DNA of 64,000 nt, from assembly GCA_030430565.1 (NCBI GenBank), contig JAUIKS010000040.1, forward strand, positions 35,712 through 99,711, written 5' to 3'. Under the pieces are notes generated by a model. The model saw nothing but the letters and a program-made list of their open reading frames with translations, was not told the origin of the DNA and searched no databases. A program made the translations under genes and the position numbers. Below are positions 46,401 to 54,246 of the stretch, one piece after another (the stretch's first letter is position 1; every line of letters starts with the position of its first letter). The DNA comes from Polyangia bacterium. Lineage in GTDB: Bacteria > Myxococcota_A > Polyangia > Nannocystales > Nannocystaceae.

Positions 46401-46616
46401 CGCGATCAGCGTGCTCTTGCCACGTCCGACTTGCGCGACGAACGCGATCGAGAGCGGCGCTATCGCGCGTTCGCGCTCGCTCTCGAGTCGATCGCGCCAC
46501 GCGCGAGCGAGTTCCTGCTGCTCTTCGAGCTCCGGGTTGTTAGCGAGCACCGTCAGGCGCTCAACAAGCTCGTTGTGCGCGGTGAGGAGTTCCTCGTTGT
46601 GTGCGCCTATATTCAT
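43473..46616 (-). CDS. Dynamin-like GTPase fused to PtuA/RecF-like AAA ATPase (Septu-like defence)
   Basis: 1047 residues with two P-loop NTPases. The first (about 40-400) has GRGKST (64-69), a G2-like GRTT near 97, DTQG (258-261) and a beta strand VVCSEFESAPD, a dynamin-like order with a long insert between G1 and G3. A helical linker of about 200 residues follows. The second (about 620-1047) is PtuA/OLD/RecF-like: LRNFRAI, Walker A GDNGLGKTT (Lys657), signature-like LSDGYRN, Walker B IIDEIDLHLHP (Asp905-Glu906) and TTHSPFI. Ordinary PtuA proteins are about half this length. ATG 46616 is chosen; upstream codons overlap the methyltransferase gene. It overlaps the HNH gene by ATGA. The linker is AT-rich: 45% G+C at 44941-45000 by count. 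Confidence 0.85.
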   Translation of the reverse strand: MNIGAHNEELLTAHNELVERLTVLANNPELEEQQELARAWRDRLESERERAIAPLSIAFVAQVGRGKSTLIAAATGLRLAEEGTPRKWSVLPVGDGRTTLGETHIKFESRDDILLEVEPFTLETLRTELRIFASDLWAARAGGSTNSSSSRAGEEFFGLLRAWLARDDQDPRAVLEQLTHEATSEAALTKLLLARVDLEQRSRSYSHAFSADPEGLGALKTELKQLMRGELPEAPAPRLTRLRLPSRDPDLIVDTIIDTQGLDSAAPELLIRGRPDLQRLLTDPDTLLVVCSEFESAPDLVSQKFLEAIAEQPGKTRLEEQPWRLVIVDRRALDDDPDERARDRHLRDDRVAVCRDVLRRKGVSLTERSVVAIDARHETAAVQQLLVDMTREERLRREDAWRRRLTDAEEAIAVLRDVEFTMRARELDLRLWWIWDAALTKHAATASADPDRWQGGLNGIAIGIEHGQELQHWSHLNAAVRRRGIYSNLDLTSLGARFASAYVLYAYTEAIDDMKRFVKDTKGTLSPRLAEHLDLRLHTFEEEDLRCYRELKIEWKRVLREYFASPRSNELWNACTARWGQGGGYVEDVTDRFRQESKRADLQLPHTPTPLESRLPPRPYLFRLRSLALRNFRAIMERAIGFAATTTVLVGDNGLGKTTWLEGVAATVGALLPGVGAGAAPELSGHDVRQVIREINGVPDRQHQLPMTLEVEATIQGSAITWTRKIETLGTAVTEDEGLQVITRAIGDEIRAHAERQLPVLAYYGTQRLWPPNLEPDAERREVGNRLDGYRDCLKAASTHRHMLDWMRHFTLVELQRKKPVVQLRAVERAVTSCVEDAEGFHYDLALEELVLTMRDGRTLSFRMLSDGYRNIVAMVADIAWRASVLNPQLGARAPSLAEGVVIIDEIDLHLHPKWQRRVLADLRRAFPRLQIVTTTHSPFIIQSLNPGELVNLDENAEAVPYADLSPEDIAEHIMGVDLPQRSERRRKEFEAATRYYELLEQIPDADETELARLKAELDKLQAPYAENQAFVAFLERKRMLAEAQRA

Positions 46617-46642
46617 CCGCCACAGCCCTGCTTCGAATGCCG

Positions 46643-46672
46643 AGCATACGGGCTGGCCACCGAACGCGGCAA
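46643..46672 (-). promoter_or_regulatory. Candidate sigma70-type promoter for the ATPase/HNH pair
   Basis: On the minus strand, TTGCCG (46672-46667) and TATGCT (46648-46643) are separated by 18 bases, in the 115-base gap upstream of ATG 46616. If used, the nuclease pair is transcribed independently of the upstream methyltransferase gene. Confidence 0.4.
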
Positions 46673-46731
46673 GCTTGAACGCCGCAAAACACCCCGCCAC
46701 GTGGTGCTCCAACGCGCGACGGACCGCCGAT

Positions 46732-48792
46732 CTACAACCCGTGCAGCCCTCGCGTCGCGCGCTCGAGCGCCTGCTCGAGCACCTCGAGCTCTTCAAGGAC
46801 TGCGGGCTCCGACGCGCCGGAGGCGTGCAGCGCCTGCACGCGTCGGACGTCCCGGATCAACGCGCGCATCAGCTCCCGCTCTGAGCGTGAAAATTCCGCC
46901 GGCGCGCGGATCGGGAGCGTGCGCAGCTGCGGCGGACCGACCCGCAGATATCCGCCGGCCAGCTCGAGGCCCGCGAATTTGGCTTTAAAAATCTTCGTCA
47001 TCCACTCGCTGTTGAGCACCGCCGTCAGGTACTCCAGCGCGCCCGGCTCACGCGGCAGGATCACGGTCGTCGACTTGGCCGCGAGGTACTCGCCGCGCAG
47101 ATCCGCGAAGCCCTCGAGCCGACGCGTCATCCCGGCGACCACCAGCTTTGGCTGCCGCGCCTGCGCCAACCGACGCGCCGGCAGCTGCTCCACGGCGGCC
47201 GCGGGCACCACGGGGCGCAGCAGGGAGCGCCCGAGGTACCGCATCTTGCGAGCGCCCCAGCGCACGCGATAGGGGTCGATGAGCCCGCTGTTGATCACGG
47301 CGAGATCACCGGCGGCCGCCTCGGCCTCGGCCTCGGCCTCGGCGAGCAAGGGCGCGAGCGCGTAGGCCTCCGCCACCGTCGCCCCGCCGAAGACCTCCGC
47401 CAGCGCGTCCAGCGTCGTGCAGCGCCGCGACAGCGCCTGCAGCAGCGCCGGCCCCTCGTCCTCGAGCGTGGTGATCCACGGCCCGCCGTCAGCCGGGAAC
47501 CGCGACGCCTCGAGCTCGCGTGCGCGCGGCGCCCCGCAGGACGTCCGCTGCTCGACGCGCACGCGCTCTTGCGACCCCTGTCCGATCGAACATATTGAAC
47601 GTCGAGCCCAGTAGATCACCGGATACACCGCCGCGCCGCGAAACACGGGGGCGCGCGAGAGGTCGCGGATCGCCAGCAGGCGCGCGCGCGCCAGCAGCAG
47701 CCGCCGCGCCTCCCTCGCGTACTCGGCCGAGAGCAGCTTGTTGGGGACGATGAAGCCGTGCACGCCGCCCGGTCGCACGAGCTCGAGCGCGCGCTCGATG
47801 AACACGCAGAACAGGTCCCAGTTACCCCGCGCGACCGCGTAGCGACGGGCGCAGTAGACCCGCGCGCGCTGCAGCGCGGGCGTGGCGGTCATGTGCTCCG
47901 CGTCGATGTAGGGCGGGTTACCGAGCACGATGTCAAAACCCCCGCGCACGCCTTCGAAGGCCGCGAGCGGGTCGACCTCCCCCGCCGCCGCGCGCTCCCC
48001 CGGTCGCGGCCCCACGAGCACATCGAAGGACTGAACCGCGTAGTTCACCGTCTCGTGCGCCGACGCGAGCGCTTTCTCGGGACGCTTCGCGTCCTCGAGC
48101 GCCCACAGCAAGAGTGACGCGCGCGCGACCGCGGCGGCCATAAAATCACGCTCGACCCCAAACACGCGCGTGAGCAGCTCGCGGCGGGCGCGACCGGGGA
48201 ACTTCTGCAGCAGCGCGCGCGCGCTGGCGAGGAGACAGTTCCCCGCGCCGCAGGCCGGGTCGAGCATCGTGGGCACGCGCTCGGGCTCCCCGCCACGAGA
48301 GGCCTCTTCGTGCTGCGCCACGGCCCTCTCAGCCAGCTCGCGCGCGAGCCAGGGCGGGGTGTAGACGACCCCCTTCGCGCGCACGCCGCCCTCGAGCGTC
48401 ATCCAGCGCTCGAACAGCTGACCCGCGAGCTCGAGCGGCGCCCGCGTCAGCACGGCGCGGGCCTTCGGCTGCTCCAGCGGCGCGAGCAAGAGCGCATACG
48501 CGTCGGCGCAGAGGGCACCGACAAACATGCGCAGAAAGACGCCCTCGAGCGAGACCAGCGGCCGCCCCCAGCGCGCCCGCGCGAGCGCGATGTACAGCGA
48601 CGCCAGGGCGTTCGCGCGGACCGAGTGCGAGGGGACGCCTCGCTCGCGCAGCGCCGCAACGCCGGGCTTCCACGCCGCGAGCACCCACTCGACCGAGCGC
48701 GCGAGCGTGTCGGCCTCCTGCTGCTCGTTCTCGATCCCGTCGGCGATGTCCGTACTTGTAGCATCGGGCCTGCTGCTGACGGCGCCGGCCAC
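46732..48792 (-). CDS. N6-adenine DNA methyltransferase, Eco57I/TaqI type
   Basis: 686 residues from GTG 48792. Motif I is DPACGAGNCLL (near residue 190) and motif IV is NPPYID (near 292), identifying an amino-methyltransferase that makes N6-methyladenine. The N-terminal 160 residues are helical without a visible PD-(D/E)xK nuclease. The C-terminal half (from about 430) looks like a TaqI/type IIG target-recognition domain ending in GGYLRVGPPQLRTLPI and a coiled coil. It is shorter than BREX PglX or full type IIG enzymes. It lies 115 bases upstream of the GTPase-ATPase gene on the same strand but has the high G+C of the host. It may protect host DNA from the HNH nuclease, which is an inference. 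Confidence 0.85.
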   Translation of the reverse strand: MAGAVSSRPDATSTDIADGIENEQQEADTLARSVEWVLAAWKPGVAALRERGVPSHSVRANALASLYIALARARWGRPLVSLEGVFLRMFVGALCADAYALLLAPLEQPKARAVLTRAPLELAGQLFERWMTLEGGVRAKGVVYTPPWLARELAERAVAQHEEASRGGEPERVPTMLDPACGAGNCLLASARALLQKFPGRARRELLTRVFGVERDFMAAAVARASLLLWALEDAKRPEKALASAHETVNYAVQSFDVLVGPRPGERAAAGEVDPLAAFEGVRGGFDIVLGNPPYIDAEHMTATPALQRARVYCARRYAVARGNWDLFCVFIERALELVRPGGVHGFIVPNKLLSAEYAREARRLLLARARLLAIRDLSRAPVFRGAAVYPVIYWARRSICSIGQGSQERVRVEQRTSCGAPRARELEASRFPADGGPWITTLEDEGPALLQALSRRCTTLDALAEVFGGATVAEAYALAPLLAEAEAEAEAAAGDLAVINSGLIDPYRVRWGARKMRYLGRSLLRPVVPAAAVEQLPARRLAQARQPKLVVAGMTRRLEGFADLRGEYLAAKSTTVILPREPGALEYLTAVLNSEWMTKIFKAKFAGLELAGGYLRVGPPQLRTLPIRAPAEFSRSERELMRALIRDVRRVQALHASGASEPAVLEELEVLEQALERATRGLHGL

Positions 48793-48801
48793 CGAGAGAC
48801 A

Positions 48802-48831
48802 CGCCCGCGATCGGAGCGCCCGCGATCGGAG
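48802..48831. repeat. 15-bp perfect tandem repeat in a divergent promoter region
   Basis: CGCCCGCGATCGGAG occurs twice in tandem in the 67 bases between the divergent methyltransferase and glycosyltransferase starts. Its placement suits paired operator sites for a regulator of either gene. Confidence 0.7.
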
Positions 48832-48859
48832 CGCCGCCCGGGGCTGCTACGCTCCCGCC

Positions 48860-50107
48860 GTGCGCCTCGCGTACTTCAGCCACTACTTCCCGCCCGAGAC
48901 CAACGCCCCCGCCGCGCGCGTGCACGAGCTCTCGCGCGCCATGGTCGAGGCCGGGCACGAGGTCCACGTCGTCACCGGTCAGCCCAACCACCCCCGCGGC
49001 GTCGTGTTCCCGGGCTACCGCGCGCTCGACGTCCGGCGCGAGACCGTCGACGGGATCCACGTCCACCGGCTGCCGACCTTCCCCGCCGCCAACCGCGGGG
49101 TGCTGCTGCGCTCGCTCGGCTTCTTGGTTTTACCTGTCTCCCAAGTCATCTTTGGCGTGACGACGCTGCCGGCGGTCGACTGCGTGCTCGCGACCTCGCC
49201 GCAGCTGTTCACCGGCGTCGCCGGCCTCGCCTTCGCGCGCGCGCGCCGGCTGCCCTTCGCGCTCGAGGTCCGCGACCTGTGGCCCGAGTCGATCGTCAGC
49301 GTCGGCGCGCTGCCGCGGACGCACCCGGTCATCCGCGCGCTCGAGCGAGTCGAGCGCCAGCTGTACCGCGCCTCCGCGGGCATCGTCTCGGTCACCGAGA
49401 GCTTCGTCGATCACTTCGAATCCCACGGGGTCTCGCGCGCACGCGTGGGCGTGATCAAGAACGGCATCGACGCCCGCGTGTTCGACCCCGAGACCCCGCC
49501 GGCGCCGCTGCGCGAACGCCTCGGGATCCCGAGCTCGGCGCTGCTCGTGCTGTTCTGCGGCACGATCGGCATGGCCCACGACGTCGGCCTGCTCGCCCGC
49601 GCGATCGCCCGGGCCCGGGAGCAGCTTGACGCCCACGTCGTCATCGTCGGCGACGGAGCCGAGCGCGAGTCGGTCGCGCGCGAGATCGCCGAGCTCTGTG
49701 TCGGCGAGCGCGTGCACCTGCTCGAGCCGGTGCGGCGCGCCGAGGTCCCCGGGCTGCTGGCGGCGGCCGATCTCAGCGCGGTCATCCTGCGCGACAGCCC
49801 GACCTTCGCCGGCGTGCTGCCCTCGAAGATGTTCGAGGCGATGGCGATGCGCTGCCCGGTGCTGCTCGGCGTGCGGGGCGAGGCGAAGACATTGCTCACG
49901 CGCGCCGGCGCCGGCGTCGCGTTCGAGCCCGGCGACGTCGACGCGCTGGTGTCAACGCTGCAACAGTACCGTGCACTCGCGCCTTCGCGCCGCCGCGAGC
50001 TCGGCGTCCGCGGCCGCGCCTTCGTGCTCGAGCACCACGACCGTCGCGCACAGGCGGCGCAGCTCGTCTCGTTCCTCGAGCGCACGATCATCGCGTCAGC
50101 TTCGTGA
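48860..50107 (+). CDS. GT4-family glycosyltransferase (WbuB/WcaI-like)
   Basis: 415-residue retaining GT-B glycosyltransferase. The N-terminal part opens with RLAYFSHYFPPETNAPA, followed by GHEVHVVTGQPNHPRG, and contains LEVRDLWPESI, a signature of fucosamine-transferase-like WbuB enzymes. The donor site shows FCGTIGMAHD and ILRDSPTFAGVLPSKMFEAMAM. It probably adds a sugar to a lipid-linked glycan. GTG 48860 matches the usual N-terminus. It stands alone between the methyltransferase and the ergothioneine genes, about 15 kb from the wec genes. Confidence 0.9.
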   Translation: MRLAYFSHYFPPETNAPAARVHELSRAMVEAGHEVHVVTGQPNHPRGVVFPGYRALDVRRETVDGIHVHRLPTFPAANRGVLLRSLGFLVLPVSQVIFGVTTLPAVDCVLATSPQLFTGVAGLAFARARRLPFALEVRDLWPESIVSVGALPRTHPVIRALERVERQLYRASAGIVSVTESFVDHFESHGVSRARVGVIKNGIDARVFDPETPPAPLRERLGIPSSALLVLFCGTIGMAHDVGLLARAIARAREQLDAHVVIVGDGAERESVAREIAELCVGERVHLLEPVRRAEVPGLLAAADLSAVILRDSPTFAGVLPSKMFEAMAMRCPVLLGVRGEAKTLLTRAGAGVAFEPGDVDALVSTLQQYRALAPSRRRELGVRGRAFVLEHHDRRAQAAQLVSFLERTIIASAS

Positions 50108-50291
50108 CGGTCGAAGCTGTCCCTTGAGCGCGGTTGACATCGAAGGTTCGCGCTGCCAAGTTCGCGTCACCAAGACCCCCTTGGATGGACGACACGCGCC
50201 TGGTGACGATCGCTTGACCACGCGCTGTGTCTCGCGCGTTGACTCGAGCCCACGCTACGGCGAGACGCGCTTCATCCGGCGAGAAAACCCC

Positions 50292-51629
<1,338 letters not shown>

Positions 51630-51661
51630 ACCTCTCTCGAGGTCCTCCTCCTCCACACGAG

Positions 51662-52741
51662 ATGTCAATGTCACACGTCGACGCCACGGACACCCACGCA
51701 CCCGCCACACACAACGCGCCGACGCCGACGTCCGCGCGCACCGTCCACACGCGCGCGTCGTCGCGGCCCGTGACGCTGCTCGACCTCGAGCCGCGCACCG
51801 ACACCTTCCTCGAGGAGGCGCTCGCCGGCCTGCGCAAGCCGAGCGGCCAGCGCACGCTGCCCTGCAAGTTCTTCTACGACCGTCGCGGCTCGCGGCTCTT
51901 CGACCAGATCTGCGAGCTGCCGGAGTACTACCCCACGCGCACCGAGCTCGAGATCATGCGCCTGCACGCCCCCGCCATGGGGGTCGCCTGCAGCCCCGGC
52001 GCCGTCGTCGTCGAGTTCGGCAGCGGCAGCAGCCTCAAGACGCGGCTGCTGCTCGAGCGCCTGCAACGACCCGCCGCCTGCGTGCCCGTCGACATCTCCC
52101 GCGAGCACTTGGTCGAGGCCGCGGAGCAGCTCGCTGATCAGTTCCCCGCGATCGAGATCCTCCCGGTCTGCGCCGACTTCACCCAGCCCTTCCCGGTCCC
52201 CGCCTCGCGCGCGCCGGCCCAGCGCAAGGTCGTCTACTTCCCCGGCTCGACCATCGGCAACTTCACCCCCGCCCAGGCCCGCCCGCTGCTCGCGCGCATC
52301 GCCGAGCTCGCCGGCCCCCGCGGCGGCCTGCTGATCGGCATCGACCTCAAGAAGGATCCCGCCGTGCTCGAGGCCGCCTACAACGACGCCGCGGGGGTCA
52401 CGGCCGCCTTCAACCTCAACCTGCTCGTCCGCATGAATCACGAGCTCGGCGCGGAGCTCGACACGGACGGCTTCTATCACCGCGCCGTCTACGACCCGCA
52501 GCGCGGCCGCATCGAGATGCGCCTCATCAGCCGACGGCCCCAGACCGCGCGCGTCGGCGGCGAGCGCTTCGAATTCGAAGAGGGCGAGATCATCGTCACC
52601 GAGTACTCGCACAAGTACACGGTCGCCGAGTTCGCCGCGCTCGCCCGCGAGGTCGGCTTCGAGCTCCAGCAGACCTGGACCGACTCGCGCGAGCTGTTCG
52701 CCGTCCTCTACCTCTCGCAGAGCGCCCGCGCCGGCGCGTAG
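51662..52741 (+). CDS. egtD: L-histidine N-alpha-methyltransferase EgtD
   Basis: 359-residue SAM-dependent enzyme trimethylating histidine to hercynine, the substrate of EgtB. Family blocks are LPCKFFYDRRGSRLFDQIC, LPEYYPTRTELEI, VVVEFGSGSSLKTRLLL (SAM loop), CADFTQPF, YFPGSTIGNFTP and the C-terminal EYSHKYTVAEFA. An N-terminal Thr/Ala-rich stretch of about 30 residues precedes the domain. ATG 51662 is taken, and ATG 51668 is equally possible. It is in the egtB operon. Confidence 0.95.
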   Translation: MSMSHVDATDTHAPATHNAPTPTSARTVHTRASSRPVTLLDLEPRTDTFLEEALAGLRKPSGQRTLPCKFFYDRRGSRLFDQICELPEYYPTRTELEIMRLHAPAMGVACSPGAVVVEFGSGSSLKTRLLLERLQRPAACVPVDISREHLVEAAEQLADQFPAIEILPVCADFTQPFPVPASRAPAQRKVVYFPGSTIGNFTPAQARPLLARIAELAGPRGGLLIGIDLKKDPAVLEAAYNDAAGVTAAFNLNLLVRMNHELGAELDTDGFYHRAVYDPQRGRIEMRLISRRPQTARVGGERFEFEEGEIIVTEYSHKYTVAEFAALAREVGFELQQTWTDSRELFAVLYLSQSARAGA

Positions 52742-52757
52742 CGACCCATATGGCCCG

Positions 52758-53870
52758 ATGGACACGTTCTCGCGGCCCGAGGACGTGGAGAGCGCGCTAT
52801 CCTCGGCTATGCCCTCGACTCCGCGCGAGACCCTGCTGATCTCCGACGCGCGCATGCGCGACCACATCCAAGGGCCAGGACACCCAGAGCGACCCGAGCG
52901 GCTCGAGTCCGTCACCGAGCACCTCGAGCGCGCCGCGCTCCCCGGCGCTCGCTGGCGCGCGCCCGACCGCGCGGCGCGTCTCGACGAGGCGCTGGCGCGC
53001 GTGCACGCGCCCTCGTACCTCGCCGCGGTCGAGTCGGTCCGCGGTCAGCGGCTGCACTTCGACGTCGACGTCTCGCTCTCCCCCGGCTCGGTCGACGCCG
53101 CTCGCCTCGCCGCCGACGCGGCGCTCAGCGCCGTCGAGGAGGTGGTCCTGGAGACAGGCTCGGCCGAGTCCGCGATCGCGCTGGTGCGCCCGCCGGGGCA
53201 CCACGCCGAGCGCGGGCGCGCCATGGGCTTCTGCGTGTACAACAACGTCGCGATCGCGGCCGAGCACGCCCGCGCCCAGCTCGGCTGTGAGCGCGTGCTC
53301 ATCGTCGACTGGGACGTACACCACGGCAACGGCACCCAGCACATCTTTGAGGCGCGCCGCGACGTGCTCGTCTTCAACACCCACCAGTGGCCGCACTACC
53401 CGGGCACCGGCGCCGCCCACGAGATCGGGCGCGACGCCGGCGAGGGCTACACCGTCAACGTCCCGCTCGCGGCGGGCGCGGGCGACGGCGAGTACCTCGC
53501 GGTCTTCGACGAGCTCCTGACGCCGATCGCCGAGCGCTTCGCGCCCGACCTCATCCTCGTCTCCGCTGGCTTTGACGCCCACGCCCGCGACCCGCTCGGC
53601 GACATGCGCGTCACGGACGAGGGCTTCGCCGGGCTGTGCGCGCGGGTCCGCGAGCTCGCGGATCGCCACGCGGGCGGGCGCGTCGTCCTGCTGCTCGAGG
53701 GCGGCTACGACCTCGCGGGGCTGCGGGAGAGCGCGCTCGCGTGCGCCAGGATCCTGACCGGAGAGACAGGCCCCAAAGGCGCGCCCACGATCTCAGCCGC
53801 GCTCGCGGACACGCTCGCGCGCGTGCGCGCGCAGCACGGGCGGCGCTGGGGTCTGCGAGGCTCGGCGTGA
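52758..53870 (+). CDS. Histone deacetylase family zinc amidohydrolase
   Basis: 370-residue class II-like deacetylase fold (HdaH/acetylpolyamine amidohydrolase family). Active-site blocks are PGHHAERGRAMGFCVYNN (tandem His), IVDWDVHHGNGTQ (Asp and His zinc ligands), SAGFDAHARDPLG (Asp ligand) and LLEGGYDL (Tyr). Substrates could be acetyl-polyamines, acetoin-pathway compounds or acetyl-lysine. It starts 16 bases after egtD, and the stop overlaps the next gene as GTGA. ATG 52758 is given; ATG 52809 (MPSTPRETLL) is an equally plausible start that removes 17 unconserved residues. Confidence 0.92.
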   Translation: MDTFSRPEDVESALSSAMPSTPRETLLISDARMRDHIQGPGHPERPERLESVTEHLERAALPGARWRAPDRAARLDEALARVHAPSYLAAVESVRGQRLHFDVDVSLSPGSVDAARLAADAALSAVEEVVLETGSAESAIALVRPPGHHAERGRAMGFCVYNNVAIAAEHARAQLGCERVLIVDWDVHHGNGTQHIFEARRDVLVFNTHQWPHYPGTGAAHEIGRDAGEGYTVNVPLAAGAGDGEYLAVFDELLTPIAERFAPDLILVSAGFDAHARDPLGDMRVTDEGFAGLCARVRELADRHAGGRVVLLLEGGYDLAGLRESALACARILTGETGPKGAPTISAALADTLARVRAQHGRRWGLRGSA

Positions 53871-54130
53871 ACGCCTTCCCCGACACCCCGCGCGGGCGAT
53901 ACGCCGCGCGCTGTCACGGCCGCTGCCCGGTCCACGACGAGGCGCTGCAGCAGACCCTCGGCTACGTCCTGCGCATGGATCTATTCCCCTCCCACGCGTG
54001 GGAGGAGATCCAGATGGCCAACCCCTTCTGTCTCGACTTGGGAGAGTCACTGACGCCGCCGGCTCGCGGTCACAGCCGCGAGACGCTGGTCTGGTGCCCG
54101 CGCTGTCAAGCCAACGCGCGCGCGCGCTAG
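53867..54130 (+). CDS. Small Cys-pair (zinc-ribbon-like) protein coupled to the deacetylase
   Basis: 87 residues from GTG 53867, overlapping the deacetylase stop (GTGA), so it is probably co-translated. Two cysteine pairs, RCHGRCPVHD (C-x3-C) and WCPRCQANAR (CxxC) at the C-terminus, could bind one zinc. The middle (LPSHAW-like LFPSHAWEEIQMANPFCLDL) is helical. I do not recognise a family. It could be a partner or regulator of the deacetylase. Confidence 0.6.
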   Translation: MNAFPDTPRGRYAARCHGRCPVHDEALQQTLGYVLRMDLFPSHAWEEIQMANPFCLDLGESLTPPARGHSRETLVWCPRCQANARAR

Positions 54131-54205
54131 CAGCGGGCGTCCGCGCATGGCGAGGCGGGGCGACGAAGTTGTTCCGGGCGTACGGACGGAGCCCCCCGCG
54201 GCGCA

Positions 54206-54233
54206 AGGACCACGCGCGGCGGCGCGTGGTCCT
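54206..54233. terminator. Perfect 12-bp hairpin between convergent genes
   Basis: AGGACCACGCGC and GCGCGTGGTCCT form a perfect 12-bp stem with a GGCG loop in the 116 bases separating the Cys-pair protein gene from the convergent kinase gene. There is no T-run, so it is a likely bidirectional hairpin terminator. Confidence 0.6.
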
Positions 54234-54246
54234 CGCCAAGCGGCTG

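Noticed and set aside
42700..46616. Retron with PtuAB effector
   Set aside because: No reverse transcriptase or msr/msd-like non-coding RNA is visible next to the ATPase and HNH genes; neighbours are a methyltransferase and a protease-lipoprotein gene.
46732..48792. BREX PglX methyltransferase
   Set aside because: At 686 residues it is much shorter than PglX, and no BrxC, PglZ or other BREX genes are in the window.
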